This document shows positions 1 through 8,925 of a DNA stretch of 64,000 nt, one piece after another. The position numbers and the translations under genes are program-made. The notes under the pieces were generated by a model. The model saw nothing but the letters and a program-made list of their open reading frames with translations. It was not told where the DNA came from and ran no database searches. The DNA comes from Dyadobacter pollutisoli. Lineage in GTDB: Bacteria > Bacteroidota > Bacteroidia > Cytophagales > Spirosomataceae. The stretch is taken from assembly GCF_026625565.1 (NCBI RefSeq), contig NZ_CP112998.1:4404501-4468500 (forward strand). Direction: 5' to 3'. Numbering within the stretch: the stretch's first letter is position 1; every line of letters begins with the position of its first letter.

Positions 1-826
1 GATAACCATTGTCCGCCAAAAACGAATACCATTCAGCCGCCCTCTTTTTAGTCTCATCAGACACTTCCCGGATTGATGCTACCTGCTGCATTACCTTGCC
101 CAACAGATAGATTCCCAATGTGTTGGGTGTATATGGTGTTTGGAATTTGATAAAATTATCCCGGATAAAAAGCAGGCTGTTATAATGTGCATTTTCTCCG
201 ATTTCAATGGCGCGTGCAACAGCTTTTGGTGAAACAATCATGACGCCCATTCCCGCGGGAAGTCCGAAGCATTTCTGTACAGATCCGTACCAAACGTCGC
301 AACTTTCCCATGGCAGCACTACGCCGGCCATAGAGGAAGTAGCGTCTATGGCAATGATATTATCGGTTCTTGCCCGTAAAGCATTCAGTACCTGATCAGA
401 AATGACAGTACCGTTGGAAGTTTCATTGTGAGTGAGGCAAATGACTTCATTCGCACTGGAGGTAACTTTTCCAATTTCAGATTCTTCATTCAGTTCAAAA
501 GGCAGGCTTCTTGCACTCCCCGTGAGCTTTTGGGTGTACTCCATCCATTTTTCCCCGAAAGCACCATTGTAAATGTGCAAACTTCCCTCCGAAATCAGCG
601 ATTGTGCGATAATTTCCCAACATTCGGTAGCCGACGAAACAAAATATACCTCGTAATCCGCAGGCACATTGAGTTTCGATTTCAGCCCGGAAATTGTTTC
701 TTCGAGCATTTTCATAAATGCCTCACTCCGGTGATTAGCACTGATCACTCCGCTATCGAAAGTTTCATTTACATAATGCTGAACCTCAGGGTAAACTTTG
801 GAGGGACCGGGATAAAACGTGATCAT
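1..826 (-). CDS. Class V aminotransferase, SerC-like (partial, C-terminus outside window)
   Basis: PLP-dependent class V aminotransferase related to phosphoserine and alanine-glyoxylate aminotransferases. I translated the minus strand from the ATG at 826; 275 codons are visible before the window edge, so the C-terminus is missing. The N-terminus has the PGPSK phosphate/substrate loop (residues 6-10). The SSATE segment near 64-68 matches the PLP-phosphate loop, DATSS (161-165) carries the PLP-pyridine Asp, and K185 in the segment SVQKCFGLPAG is the expected Schiff-base lysine. SerC, which makes phosphoserine from 3-phosphohydroxypyruvate and glutamate, is the most likely role, but an alanine/serine-glyoxylate type cannot be excluded. 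It lies downstream of dapA on the same strand but is separated from it by a hairpin terminator. Confidence 0.8.
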   Translation of the reverse strand, partial: MITFYPGPSKVYPEVQHYVNETFDSGVISANHRSEAFMKMLEETISGLKSKLNVPADYEVYFVSSATECWEIIAQSLISEGSLHIYNGAFGEKWMEYTQKLTGSARSLPFELNEESEIGKVTSSANEVICLTHNETSNGTVISDQVLNALRARTDNIIAIDATSSMAGVVLPWESCDVWYGSVQKCFGLPAGMGVMIVSPKAVARAIEIGENAHYNSLLFIRDNFIKFQTPYTPNTLGIYLLGKVMQQVASIREVSDETKKRAAEWYSFLADNGY

Positions 827-849
827 GGCTCATCGGTTTGATTTTAAAC

Positions 850-894
850 AAAAACATCACAGGCTTCGGAGACTGAAACCTCCATCCTGTGATG
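850..894 (-). terminator. Rho-independent terminator of dapA
   Basis: A perfect 9-bp inverted repeat (855-863 pairing with 886-894) lies just past the dapA stop. Read on the minus strand it is followed by a run of five T (complement of 850-854). It separates dapA from the aminotransferase gene. Confidence 0.7.
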
Positions 895-917
895 CTAAAT
901 ATCGAAGTTTCTAATTT

Positions 918-1808
918 TTATAAAAACCCTTCGCGGATCATTGCTTTCTCTAATTTCCCGCCTAATTCATCGGAAGCTTTCAATAAAGGCAAACGAACGG
1001 CCGAGCTGCAAATTCCTTTAATTTCAAGACATTTCTTAATGCCGACCGGGTTGGATTCAATGTAAAGCAGTGTGTCAAATTCAAGGAATGCGAGCTGTAA
1101 TTTGGCAGCTTCTTTGAAACGACCTTCCAATGCATGCCAGGTAAGTTCACCAAATTCTTTAGGGAATGCATTGGCAATCACGGAGATCACTCCATGCCAG
1201 CCTACGCTCACCATGGTTGTAACCAGATTATCGTCGCCAGAAAGCAACAGGAAATCGTCAGGTACTCGTGCTGCAAGTTCCATACTTTGTTCCATGCTGC
1301 CGCCTGCGTCTTTGATACCGATGATATTCGGGTGCGCCGCAAGCGCCACAATGGTATCAGGCTTCATGTTCGTCACCGTACGACCTGGTACATTGTATAA
1401 AAGCACAGGTACCGGTGAAGCGTCCGCGATAGCCGTGAAATGTGCGATGATACCTTCCTGAGTAGGTTTATTGTAATATGGGCAAACCGACAATATAGCG
1501 TCGACTCCATTGAAATCGGTCTCCTTAATGCAATCCAGAACGGACTGGGTATCGTTGCTTCCTATGCCGTAAACTATTGGCAGGGACTTATAGTTGTTCT
1601 TGATTGTAAATGCCAGAATTTCACGTTTTTCCTTGGAGTTTACGGTAGGTGATTCCCCTGTGGTTCCCTGAACGACAAGATAGTCCGTTCCTCCTTCTGT
1701 CACCAGGTCGATTAATTTTTTCAACCCCTGGTAATCAATCTCATTCTGCTCATCAAAAGGCGTGATCAGCGCTGCTCCCACCCCTTTGAAACGTTGGTCC
1801 AATGGCAT
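918..1808 (-). CDS. dapA: 4-hydroxy-tetrahydrodipicolinate synthase
   Basis: Cytoplasmic class I aldolase that condenses pyruvate with aspartate semialdehyde, the first committed step of diaminopimelate and lysine synthesis. The 296-residue length is normal for DapA. The GTTGESPT motif sits near residues 48-55. Y138 and R143 lie in the segment LLYNVPGRT, and the Schiff-base lysine is K166 in GIKDAGG. The ATG at 1808 is preceded on its strand by an exact Bacteroidota -7 element (complement of 1842-1849), which gives a leader of about 25 nt and supports this start. dapF, a later enzyme of the same pathway, is at 28308-29087 and is not in this transcription unit. Confidence 0.97.
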   Translation of the reverse strand: MPLDQRFKGVGAALITPFDEQNEIDYQGLKKLIDLVTEGGTDYLVVQGTTGESPTVNSKEKREILAFTIKNNYKSLPIVYGIGSNDTQSVLDCIKETDFNGVDAILSVCPYYNKPTQEGIIAHFTAIADASPVPVLLYNVPGRTVTNMKPDTIVALAAHPNIIGIKDAGGSMEQSMELAARVPDDFLLLSGDDNLVTTMVSVGWHGVISVIANAFPKEFGELTWHALEGRFKEAAKLQLAFLEFDTLLYIESNPVGIKKCLEIKGICSSAVRLPLLKASDELGGKLEKAMIREGFL

Positions 1809-1841
1809 TATTTACTTATATAATTGGTTAATTTTAAAACA

Positions 1842-1849
1842 CAAAGTTA
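1842..1849 (-). promoter_or_regulatory. dapA -7 promoter element TAACTTTG
   Basis: On the minus strand the sequence TAACTTTG matches the Bacteroidota -7 consensus TAnnTTTG exactly, about 33 nt upstream of the dapA ATG. No clear -33 TTTG is present at the usual distance. Confidence 0.55.
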
Positions 1850-1869
1850 GCTTTCTGAGCCGTTTTTCT

Positions 1870-3960
1870 TTACTTATTCTCAATCATTGCTAAAAATTCT
1901 TCCTCGGACAGAATGGTAACGCCCAGTTTTCGTGCTTTTTCGAGCTTGGCAGGTCCCATATTTGCACCGGCAAGTAAGTAATTCAGCTTTCCTGACACCC
2001 CGCTAAGGACCCGTCCGCCATTCACCTCAATTTTCATTTTCAAATCGTCCCTTTCGAAATTTTCAAAAACACCGGAGATCACAAACGTCTTTCCTTCCAG
2101 CATATCGCTTTCCAGCTCCACTGGTTTTTCGTCGCTCTCCATTTGTAGCCCCGCTTTTTCGAGCCGTTCCACCAGATCCTGATTTTCGGGAATGCTGAAA
2201 TAGGATTCAATACTCAATGCAATGCGGCCACCGATTTCCGGTACCGCCGTCAACTGTTCATAAGTGGCCGTCCGCAATGCCTGAATGGATTTGAAATAGG
2301 CAGCAAGTTTTTCTGCAACCGTAGCTCCTACAAACCTGATTCCGAGCGCGAATAGCACATTTTTGAATGGTACCGTTTTTGACAGATCAATACCTTTCAG
2401 GATATTTTCAACCGTTTTTTCCCTGAAACTGATGATTTTAGTCTTGCCTGTTTCTTCATTGACAATGGTTTTTTCGAGGCCTAGCAAATTTTCATAGGTA
2501 AGGTCATAAAGATCGGCCGGTGTCCGCACCATATTCAGGTCGAAGAGCAATTCAATTTTTCCCTCGCCCAAACTTTCAATGTTCATGGCCTTACGATGAA
2601 TAAAGTGCTCGATCCTGCCTTTCAGTTGTGGCGGGCAATGGCTGTCATTCGGACAGAAAAAGGCCACTTCTCCTTCATTTCGCTGCAGTTCAGAATTACA
2701 TTCGGGACAATGTGTTGGAAAAATGATTGGTGTAGTAGGGTATAATTCGCGCTGGCTGACATCTACGCCGGTTATTTTCGGGATAATCTCGCCGCTTTTC
2801 TCAACAAAAACCGTATCACCAAGCTGTATACCAAGCCTTTCCAGCTCGTTTGCATTGTGTAATGTGGCCCTTTTCACCCTGGTACCCGAAAGATGCACCC
2901 CTTTTACTTTATTATATGGAAGTGCGCGTTCAGTCAGATCACACAAATTGGCGACGGGCGTCACAGCTCCCGTGCGGCCCACCTGATAGTTCACCGACCG
3001 CAGGATCGCAGGTTTGTTTTCTGCTTTGTATTTAAATGAAATGGCCCAGCGAGGGCTTTTGGCCGTAAAACCCAGTTCACGCTGCTGCTCAAAGGAATTG
3101 ACTTTGATCACGATACCATCCGTCGCCAGCGGTAATGTCATCCTTTTATCTTCCCATTCATGAATGTAGGCGATCACCTCATCAATGTTACTAACCTTTT
3201 TCCAGCCCGGCGAAACATTAAATCCCCAGGATTTCAGTCCCAACAGGCTTTCTTCATGACTTTTAAAGAATTCTGTGTCAGTCAGAAAAGTATAAACATA
3301 GCAATCCAGCGCCCGCCTTGCCGTTTCGCCTGAATCCTGCAATTTGAATGAGCCCGAAGCCGCATTCCGGGGATTGGCATACTGGTTTTCGCCCAGCGTT
3401 TCCATTTCTTCATTCAATTTCTGAAAAGAAGTGATGGGCATAAAACCTTCGCCGCGTACTTCAAAAATCGGTGGCTGGTCTTCTGCTTTTACCCGGAGTG
3501 GCAAGGAGCGAATGGTCTTCACATTATTGGTAATTTCGTCGCCACGGGTACCGTCGCCGCGGGTTACCCCTCTCACCAGCACGCCATTTTCGTAGGTAAA
3601 ACTCAATGAAATCCCGTCAAATTTGAGTTCGCAGATGTACTCGTACGGCTCCCCGTCCAATCCCTTCCGCACACGCTCATCGAAATTCCGGAGCTCCTGC
3701 TCATTATAAGTGTTATCCAGCGACAACATCGGATAGCGGTGATAAACTGCATTAAAGCTCTTGGTAATGGCGCCGCCAACCCGCTGAGTCGGGGAATCGC
3801 CCAATCTGAAATCAGGATACTGATCTTCCAGCGCTTTCAATTCCTTTAACAACTGGTCAAATTCAAAATCCGAAATTTCCGATACGCTATCCTGGTAATA
3901 TCGGTAGTTGTAATGGTTCAGCTGGTCGGTTAGCTCCTGGATTTTCTGTTCGGGACTCAT
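1870..3960 (-). CDS. ligA: NAD-dependent DNA ligase
   Basis: Seals nicks in replication and repair using NAD+ to adenylate the enzyme. With the ATG at 3960 the protein has 696 residues, normal for LigA. The adenylation lysine is K113 in the ELKFDG motif. Further on are the OB fold, a four-cysteine zinc finger (CPEC, then Cys and CPPQ), helix-hairpin-helix repeats, and a C-terminal BRCT domain beginning near EGKTFVISG. An in-frame GTG/ATG extension to 4011 exists. I rejected it because the first 17 residues do not resemble LigA and because a -7 promoter element at 3991-3998 would lie inside the longer version. It is followed downstream by dapA with 61 bases between. Confidence 0.97.
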   Translation of the reverse strand: MSPEQKIQELTDQLNHYNYRYYQDSVSEISDFEFDQLLKELKALEDQYPDFRLGDSPTQRVGGAITKSFNAVYHRYPMLSLDNTYNEQELRNFDERVRKGLDGEPYEYICELKFDGISLSFTYENGVLVRGVTRGDGTRGDEITNNVKTIRSLPLRVKAEDQPPIFEVRGEGFMPITSFQKLNEEMETLGENQYANPRNAASGSFKLQDSGETARRALDCYVYTFLTDTEFFKSHEESLLGLKSWGFNVSPGWKKVSNIDEVIAYIHEWEDKRMTLPLATDGIVIKVNSFEQQRELGFTAKSPRWAISFKYKAENKPAILRSVNYQVGRTGAVTPVANLCDLTERALPYNKVKGVHLSGTRVKRATLHNANELERLGIQLGDTVFVEKSGEIIPKITGVDVSQRELYPTTPIIFPTHCPECNSELQRNEGEVAFFCPNDSHCPPQLKGRIEHFIHRKAMNIESLGEGKIELLFDLNMVRTPADLYDLTYENLLGLEKTIVNEETGKTKIISFREKTVENILKGIDLSKTVPFKNVLFALGIRFVGATVAEKLAAYFKSIQALRTATYEQLTAVPEIGGRIALSIESYFSIPENQDLVERLEKAGLQMESDEKPVELESDMLEGKTFVISGVFENFERDDLKMKIEVNGGRVLSGVSGKLNYLLAGANMGPAKLEKARKLGVTILSEEEFLAMIENK

Positions 3961-3990
3961 GGTTATAGCGGCTGCTTTGGTGATTCGGCC

Positions 3991-3998
3991 CAAATTTA
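3991..3998 (-). promoter_or_regulatory. ligA -7 promoter element TAAATTTG
   Basis: Minus-strand TAAATTTG is an exact TAnnTTTG match 30 bases upstream of the ATG at 3960, giving a leader of roughly 24 nt. It decides the ligA start. No convincing -33 element was seen. Confidence 0.5.
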
Positions 3999-4132
3999 AG
4001 ATTAATTCCAAATTTTGGGAATAATGTCAAAAATGTGACCGATACCTCCGTTCCACGTATTCTATAATATGTCGATAACCGACTGCGTGTTACAAGCAAC
4101 TTTTCAACATGATTCTTTTCACAAAATTTGAG

Positions 4133-4140
4133 TATTTTCG
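4133..4140 (+). promoter_or_regulatory. Candidate -7 element TATTTTCG for the Uma2-family gene
   Basis: TATTTTCG differs from TAnnTTTG by one base (C for T). It lies 17 bases before the ATG at 4158, so the transcript would begin after the alternative TTG start at 4128, which favours the 4158 start. Confidence 0.35.
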
Positions 4141-4157
4141 TAAAACAGGTGACACCT

Positions 4158-4679
4158 ATGAAAACTATGGAAGCTGCCATTTGGTACAACCCGGATCTCA
4201 CACAGATCATCAATGGAGAGGAGATTATGTCTCCTAGCCCAAAAACGCCGCATCAAAAGGCTTCAAGGAAGCTTCAAAGAATTCTGGAAGATCATGCGGA
4301 AGCCAAAAACCTGGGAGATGTTTTTAATGCGCCACTTGATGTTATTTTCGAAGATGGCGTGAACTCTCTTCAACCTGATCTTATGTTTATTGCCAGGGAA
4401 AACGAGCACATCATTCAGGATTGGATCCGGGGTGTTCCTGACCTTGTGGTAGAAATTATCTCCAAAAGCAATTTTCGCCTGGACACGGTTGTCAAGAAGA
4501 AAATTTATGAACGATATGGTGTGAAGGAATTCTGGATCGTGTTCCCTGAGAAGCCTTCGATCGAGATTCATACATTGCTGAACGGGAAGTACGAGCTGTT
4601 CGCCACGTTTTCAAATGATGAGCAGGTCCAATCGCCGTTGCTCGACGGCCTTTCTTTTAAAGTTAACGCAATCATATAA
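4158..4679 (+). CDS. Uma2-family (DUF820) putative restriction-endonuclease-fold protein
   Basis: 173 residues from the ATG at 4158. The order of motifs fits the Uma2/DUF820 family, which adopts a PD-(D/E)XK nuclease-like fold. There is an N-terminal IINGEEIMSPSP, then LQPDLMFI, then PDLVVEIISKSN carrying the Asp and Glu-x-x-Ser/Lys acidic core. KKKIYERYGVKEFWIV follows at the C-terminal side. The cellular role of these proteins is unknown. Here it stands alone, divergent from ligA and 44 bases before rpe, with no methyltransferase or transposase nearby. An upstream TTG at 4128 is in frame but less likely because the promoter-like element at 4133-4140 overlaps it. Confidence 0.85.
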   Translation: MKTMEAAIWYNPDLTQIINGEEIMSPSPKTPHQKASRKLQRILEDHAEAKNLGDVFNAPLDVIFEDGVNSLQPDLMFIARENEHIIQDWIRGVPDLVVEIISKSNFRLDTVVKKKIYERYGVKEFWIVFPEKPSIEIHTLLNGKYELFATFSNDEQVQSPLLDGLSFKVNAII

Positions 4680-4685
4680 ATTCGT

Positions 4686-4693
4686 TAATTTCG
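4686..4693 (+). promoter_or_regulatory. Candidate -7 element TAATTTCG for rpe
   Basis: TAATTTCG lies 31 bases before the rpe ATG. The same octamer sits before the GT39-like gene (8842) and the GT2 gene (18177), so it may be a local variant of the TAnnTTTG element. Confidence 0.4.
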
Positions 4694-4723
4694 GCCAGTT
4701 TTATCATTTACTATTGAAATTTC

Positions 4724-5371
4724 ATGGCTGAAATTGCCCCTTCCATATTAGCTGCCGACTTTGCGAATCTGCAGCGCGACGTTGAAATGCTGAACGCCAG
4801 TACCGCCGGATATATCCATGTGGACATTATGGACGGTATGTTCGTTCCCAATATTTCGTTCGGTCTACCCGTTTGTGAAGCCATTCACCGCCATGCGCAA
4901 AAACCATTGGATGTACATTTAATGATCGAACAGCCGGATCGATATCTCGAAGCATTCAGAAACGCCGGTGCTGCTACGCTTACCGTACATTACGAAGCAT
5001 GCCCGCATCTGCACCGCACGATTCAGCACATTAAAGAGCTGGGTGCGCTACCGGGCGTCGCTCTCAATCCGCATACACCCGTAGAAGTATTGTCAGAAAT
5101 CCTGGGTGATGTTTCCCTCGTGCTGATTATGTCTGTCAATCCGGGATTCGGCGGGCAAAAATTCATTGAGAATACCTACAAAAAGATCGCAAAACTGAAT
5201 GACCTGAGAGAAAAATTCGGGTACACCTTCAAGATTGAGGTCGACGGAGGCGTTAATCTGAACAATGCGCCCGTTCTTGTCCGCGAAGGTGTGGACATAT
5301 TAGTCGCGGGCAGCTTCGTGTTCAGCTCCGCAGATCCGATCAAAACCATTGAAGATCTGAGGAATAGCTAA
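4724..5371 (+). CDS. rpe: Ribulose-phosphate 3-epimerase
   Basis: Interconverts ribulose 5-phosphate and xylulose 5-phosphate in the pentose phosphate pathway; a cytoplasmic metal-dependent TIM barrel. The 215-residue length is typical. Family landmarks in order are the start APSILAADFANL, the metal/catalytic segment HVDIMDGMFVPN, DVHLMI, the phosphate-binding VNPGFGGQ, and EVDGGVN with the second catalytic Asp. It follows the Uma2 gene by 44 bases with a separate promoter-like element between. The xylulose 5-phosphate it makes is a standard transketolase donor, which may connect it loosely with the split transketolase at 10912-15322. Confidence 0.97.
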   Translation: MAEIAPSILAADFANLQRDVEMLNASTAGYIHVDIMDGMFVPNISFGLPVCEAIHRHAQKPLDVHLMIEQPDRYLEAFRNAGAATLTVHYEACPHLHRTIQHIKELGALPGVALNPHTPVEVLSEILGDVSLVLIMSVNPGFGGQKFIENTYKKIAKLNDLREKFGYTFKIEVDGGVNLNNAPVLVREGVDILVAGSFVFSSADPIKTIEDLRNS

Positions 5372-5431
5372 GATTTATTCTTTTGATTTAACCCCAAACA
5401 TGATGATTGTTAAGACATTCGGGCCTACGTT

Positions 5432-6715
5432 ATGAAACTGTCCAGACCATATTTTTACAGTTTTATCTTCGCAGCCTGTCTCGCTGTCCATATTTCTTTT
5501 GCTGTCAGTCTCGAAGAAGCTGATGCCAAGTTTCCGCTTAAAATCAGTCCAAACGGTAAGCATATTACCGACAGCCACGGTTCGCCATTTCTGATGGTGG
5601 CGGATGTGGCGTGGCAAATGTTGCGTAAGCTGAGTTACACCGAAGCGGTTCAATATATGGATATCCGTAAATCGCAGTCGTTCAATACTTTCCTGGTACA
5701 GCTGCTACCTGCATTACCCAATCAGAAAAATTACAACAAAGTCGCCCCATTTCTCGATAATGACCTTTCCAAACCGAATAAGCCCTATTTTGACTATTTT
5801 GAAAAGATTATTATAGCTGCGAAAGAGCGAAATCTGGTTGTTGGAATTGTGGTTTCGAGAAAAAGCTGGAACGAAGTATTTGATGCTCAACAAAAAGAAA
5901 TCTGGAAAAGCTATGGAGCTTATGTAGGGAAAAGGTTTGCAAAATATTCCAACATTATCTGGATCGTCAGCGAAGAAGAGTATCAGAGCGCATTCCAGTT
6001 CAAAGCCATTTCCGACGGTATCAGGTCTGAATCTGACGGGCAGATCCTGGCCTCACTCAATACCTGCTCCCCTACGAACATGAACGACGATTCTACCAAT
6101 CGTTCCGATTTAAAATTTATCATTCCGGATTCAACAGTGACGCCATCGGAATATGCAGCCCTGGCAAACTGGCAAAAGAACTCAGCAGAAGCAGCATTAC
6201 GCCCCTTTTTGATTGCCAATTCCGAATTCCCCAAAGAGATCACAGACCAGTCGGTACTGATCCGAAATCAGGCATACCAGTCCATTCTGAGCTCTGCGGC
6301 AGGGTTTTGCCACATGAGTACCATCAAAAATTTTAATACGACCTGGAAGGCTAACATTACCAAGGACGGGGCCGAGTACATTCACGAACTCGTCAAAATA
6401 TTGAAAGGAATCCCATGGGAATATATGCAGCCCGACTCCCCTGAGCTACTGGTGGATTCGCTGGACAAGGCTGAAATCGGCATTGTCACTTTGTCCAATA
6501 AACGAATGGCCATGCTCTACCTCCCCGACTCCCGACCGGTAAAGCTGAATCTGAGCCATTTGAATGGCACCGACTTCGGTGCTGTCTGGTACAGTCCGAG
6601 GACTGGCAGAAGATGGAGCGGCGGGGAATTCAAATCGTCCAACGAAGCTTTGGTTCAGCCACCCGACTCCCAACCCGGCTGGGACTGGATATTGCTGATC
6701 GGAACAAAGCAGTAG
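5432..6715 (+). CDS. Secreted DUF4038-type glycosidase-like protein with altered active-site motif
   Basis: 427 residues with a signal peptide of about 24 residues. The body resembles the DUF4038 TIM barrel (apiosidase-like, related to GH140), followed by the small C-terminal beta domain usually found with it. Landmarks are the N-terminal ISPNGKHITDSHGSPFLMVADVAWQ and the strand KYSNIIWIV near residue 171. In typical family members that strand ends in a GGD motif bearing the catalytic Asp. Here it is SEEE (180-183). A second acidic position, E265 in LIANSEFP, fits the other catalytic acid. The C-terminal region DFGAVWYSPRTGR looks like the associated beta-sandwich. It is likely periplasmic or extracellular; substrate and activity are unknown. 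It is followed after 71 bases by the OmpA-family gene. Confidence 0.75.
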   Translation: MKLSRPYFYSFIFAACLAVHISFAVSLEEADAKFPLKISPNGKHITDSHGSPFLMVADVAWQMLRKLSYTEAVQYMDIRKSQSFNTFLVQLLPALPNQKNYNKVAPFLDNDLSKPNKPYFDYFEKIIIAAKERNLVVGIVVSRKSWNEVFDAQQKEIWKSYGAYVGKRFAKYSNIIWIVSEEEYQSAFQFKAISDGIRSESDGQILASLNTCSPTNMNDDSTNRSDLKFIIPDSTVTPSEYAALANWQKNSAEAALRPFLIANSEFPKEITDQSVLIRNQAYQSILSSAAGFCHMSTIKNFNTTWKANITKDGAEYIHELVKILKGIPWEYMQPDSPELLVDSLDKAEIGIVTLSNKRMAMLYLPDSRPVKLNLSHLNGTDFGAVWYSPRTGRRWSGGEFKSSNEALVQPPDSQPGWDWILLIGTKQ

Positions 6716-6786
6716 GTTTGACATTCAGCCATATTCTTAATAATATTACTCTTTATTGAATTGCACGGCCGGCCCTTGGAGCACCC

Positions 6787-8814
6787 ATGAACGTTATTTT
6801 TAAAAGTATAGCCACTTTCCTGCTCTACGCATTGCTATCGAGTCATTGCTACGGTCAGGATATTTTGTGGGCAAATAAAGTTCTTGGCTACTCGTCCGAA
6901 TACCGACCTGCCCAGTACGGCCACACTTACCGCGCCAAACAAATCCTCGGAATCCCCAATAAATTGCCCGATTTCGGTAATAGTCCCTGCGCCTGGTCCC
7001 CGGCCGAAGCCGACGGCAGAAATGAAGAATGGATCAAGGTTGGGTTCGAAAAAGCCATTCCCTTAAAACAAGTCGCCATTGCCGAGAACTTCAACCCCGG
7101 CGCTATCACCCGTATTTATGCCTACGATGAATCAGGAAAAGAGTATCTGATCCTCGAAGCACCAGCCGCTCAGCAGGTGGTGAAAGGCCGAATGTTACGG
7201 GTATTCCCAAAGCAGTCGGATATAGTCGCCAATGCCGTCAAGATCGTACTTCAGCCTGGCAAAGTTTCTGGTTTTAATCAGGTAGATGCGATTGGTATTT
7301 CCCCCAGTAGCAAGCCTATCGAGGCAGTTATCAACATAGCAGCCGATGTTCAGTTGAAAACCCAGAAAGAAAACGTTGGAAAAGAAATTAACAGCAAAGG
7401 TCAGGAAGTAGCGCCCATTATTTCTCCGGACGGAAAAACCTTGTACTTCACGAGAAGCAATTTTGCAGGCAATGTAGGGTCATACCAAAAGCAGGACGTG
7501 TGGTTTTCTACATTGAATGATAAAAATCAATGGACTGAGGCAACTAACATCGGTTCACCGATCAACAATGCGGGGGATAATGCAATTACAAGTATTTCGG
7601 CCGACGGAAAAACGATCTATCTCATCAATGTGTATCGCCCGGACGGCTCCATGTATTTTGGACTTTCCCGTTCTTTTAAAACCAAACAGGGATGGAGCTT
7701 TCCCAAAGAATATAAGATCACCAACCTGGCTGGCTATGTCGGTAGCATGGAGCTGACGGTTTCGCCTTTCGGTAATGTCATGATTATTTCCGTCCAAAGA
7801 AGTGACACGGAGGGAGGAAAGGATCTTTATGTTTCATTTTTACAAAAAGATGATAGCTGGTCGGAGCCCCGGCATCTTGGAAATACCATTAATACCGCGG
7901 ATTACGAGGGTACGCCGTTTCTTGCACTCGACAACAAGACTTTGTATTTTTCTTCGCAGGGCCATAGTGGCTACGGTGAAGGCGATCTCTTCCTGACACG
8001 ACGTCTGGACGATACCTGGGTCAACTGGTCCAAACCAGAAAATCTGGGCCCTTCCATTAACACACCACTTTGGGATGCCTACATCAACATTCCGGCAACC
8101 GGCGACTATGCTTATTTCAGTGCAAGTGAAAAATCCCTGGGGCAGGAAGACATTTTCCGCATTCGCATGACGCCGGAAATCAAACCTGATCCGGTAGCTG
8201 TCATTACCGGAACGATTTATGAGGCTGAAACCAATAAATCCGTCAAATCAGAAATCGTCGCCGACATTAAAAAGAACAATGAGGTTTTTACCAAAGCCAT
8301 TTTCGACCCTGAAACCGGCGAGTACCGGCTTATTTTACCATTAAAAGAAATATACCGCATTTCAGCGTCTGGCGAAGGTTATTTCCCGGTATCAGAAGAT
8401 CTGGATCTTTCGGCCGAAACCAGTTTCCGGACGATCAAAAAGAATCTCTACCTGCAACCCATCAAAGCCGGCCAGCAGATCAGGCTGACCAATACCATGT
8501 TCTCCCAGAGCAGCGCAGAAGTGATACCTTCTTCTTTTTCCGAACTGGACAGGATCGTTTCGACGATGAATGCCTACCCTACGATGGAAATTTTGCTGGA
8601 AGGACACACAGACAATCAGGGAGAAGTCCAAAAAAATGTAAAGCTTTCTGAGGATCGGGTGCAGCAGGTGAAACGGTATCTTTTGTCCAAAGGAATTGAC
8701 CCGAAAAGAATACAAACCAAAGCTTGGGGTCCTGCCAAACCCATTGCCAGCAACCTGACCGAACAGACCCGCCAAAAAAACCGTAGAGTAGAGTTTACGA
8801 TTCTTAAAATTTGA
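6787..8814 (+). CDS. OmpA-family envelope protein with PD40/TolB-like repeats
   Basis: 675 residues with a signal peptide ending near the CYGQD segment. An N-terminal discoidin-like segment (about 25-165) is followed by several WD40-like/PD40 blades, recognisable by SPDGKTLYFTRS, SADGKTIYL and LDNKTLYFSSQG. A carboxypeptidase-regulatory-like segment lies near 465-535. The C-terminal OmpA domain (about 560-675) contains LEGHTDNQG and the closing NRRVEFTI, which bind peptidoglycan in this family. This architecture is common in Bacteroidota envelope and gliding/secretion accessory proteins. It is probably periplasmic or outer-membrane associated and tethered to the wall. No specific partner can be named from context. 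Confidence 0.9.
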   Translation: MNVIFKSIATFLLYALLSSHCYGQDILWANKVLGYSSEYRPAQYGHTYRAKQILGIPNKLPDFGNSPCAWSPAEADGRNEEWIKVGFEKAIPLKQVAIAENFNPGAITRIYAYDESGKEYLILEAPAAQQVVKGRMLRVFPKQSDIVANAVKIVLQPGKVSGFNQVDAIGISPSSKPIEAVINIAADVQLKTQKENVGKEINSKGQEVAPIISPDGKTLYFTRSNFAGNVGSYQKQDVWFSTLNDKNQWTEATNIGSPINNAGDNAITSISADGKTIYLINVYRPDGSMYFGLSRSFKTKQGWSFPKEYKITNLAGYVGSMELTVSPFGNVMIISVQRSDTEGGKDLYVSFLQKDDSWSEPRHLGNTINTADYEGTPFLALDNKTLYFSSQGHSGYGEGDLFLTRRLDDTWVNWSKPENLGPSINTPLWDAYINIPATGDYAYFSASEKSLGQEDIFRIRMTPEIKPDPVAVITGTIYEAETNKSVKSEIVADIKKNNEVFTKAIFDPETGEYRLILPLKEIYRISASGEGYFPVSEDLDLSAETSFRTIKKNLYLQPIKAGQQIRLTNTMFSQSSAEVIPSSFSELDRIVSTMNAYPTMEILLEGHTDNQGEVQKNVKLSEDRVQQVKRYLLSKGIDPKRIQTKAWGPAKPIASNLTEQTRQKNRRVEFTILKI

Positions 8815-8841
8815 AAAACATCCTGTAAAAGGAAATTTGCT

Positions 8842-8849
8842 TAATTTCG
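8842..8849 (+). promoter_or_regulatory. Candidate -7 element TAATTTCG before the GT39-like gene
   Basis: Octamer TAATTTCG followed by a GC-rich start region, in the gap after the OmpA-family gene. It is the same as the elements at 4686 and 18177. It lies 77 bases before the chosen ATG at 8926. Confidence 0.35.
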
Positions 8850-8925
8850 CGGCAACTTGATCATGTTTATCCCGGTTCGCCGCGTGGCGAACAGCAAGCG
8901 CAGTCATCAGCCAACATCATCCGTA

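Noticed and set aside
3961..4011. N-terminal extension of ligA
   Set aside because: 17 extra residues unlike LigA, and an exact -7 element lies within them.
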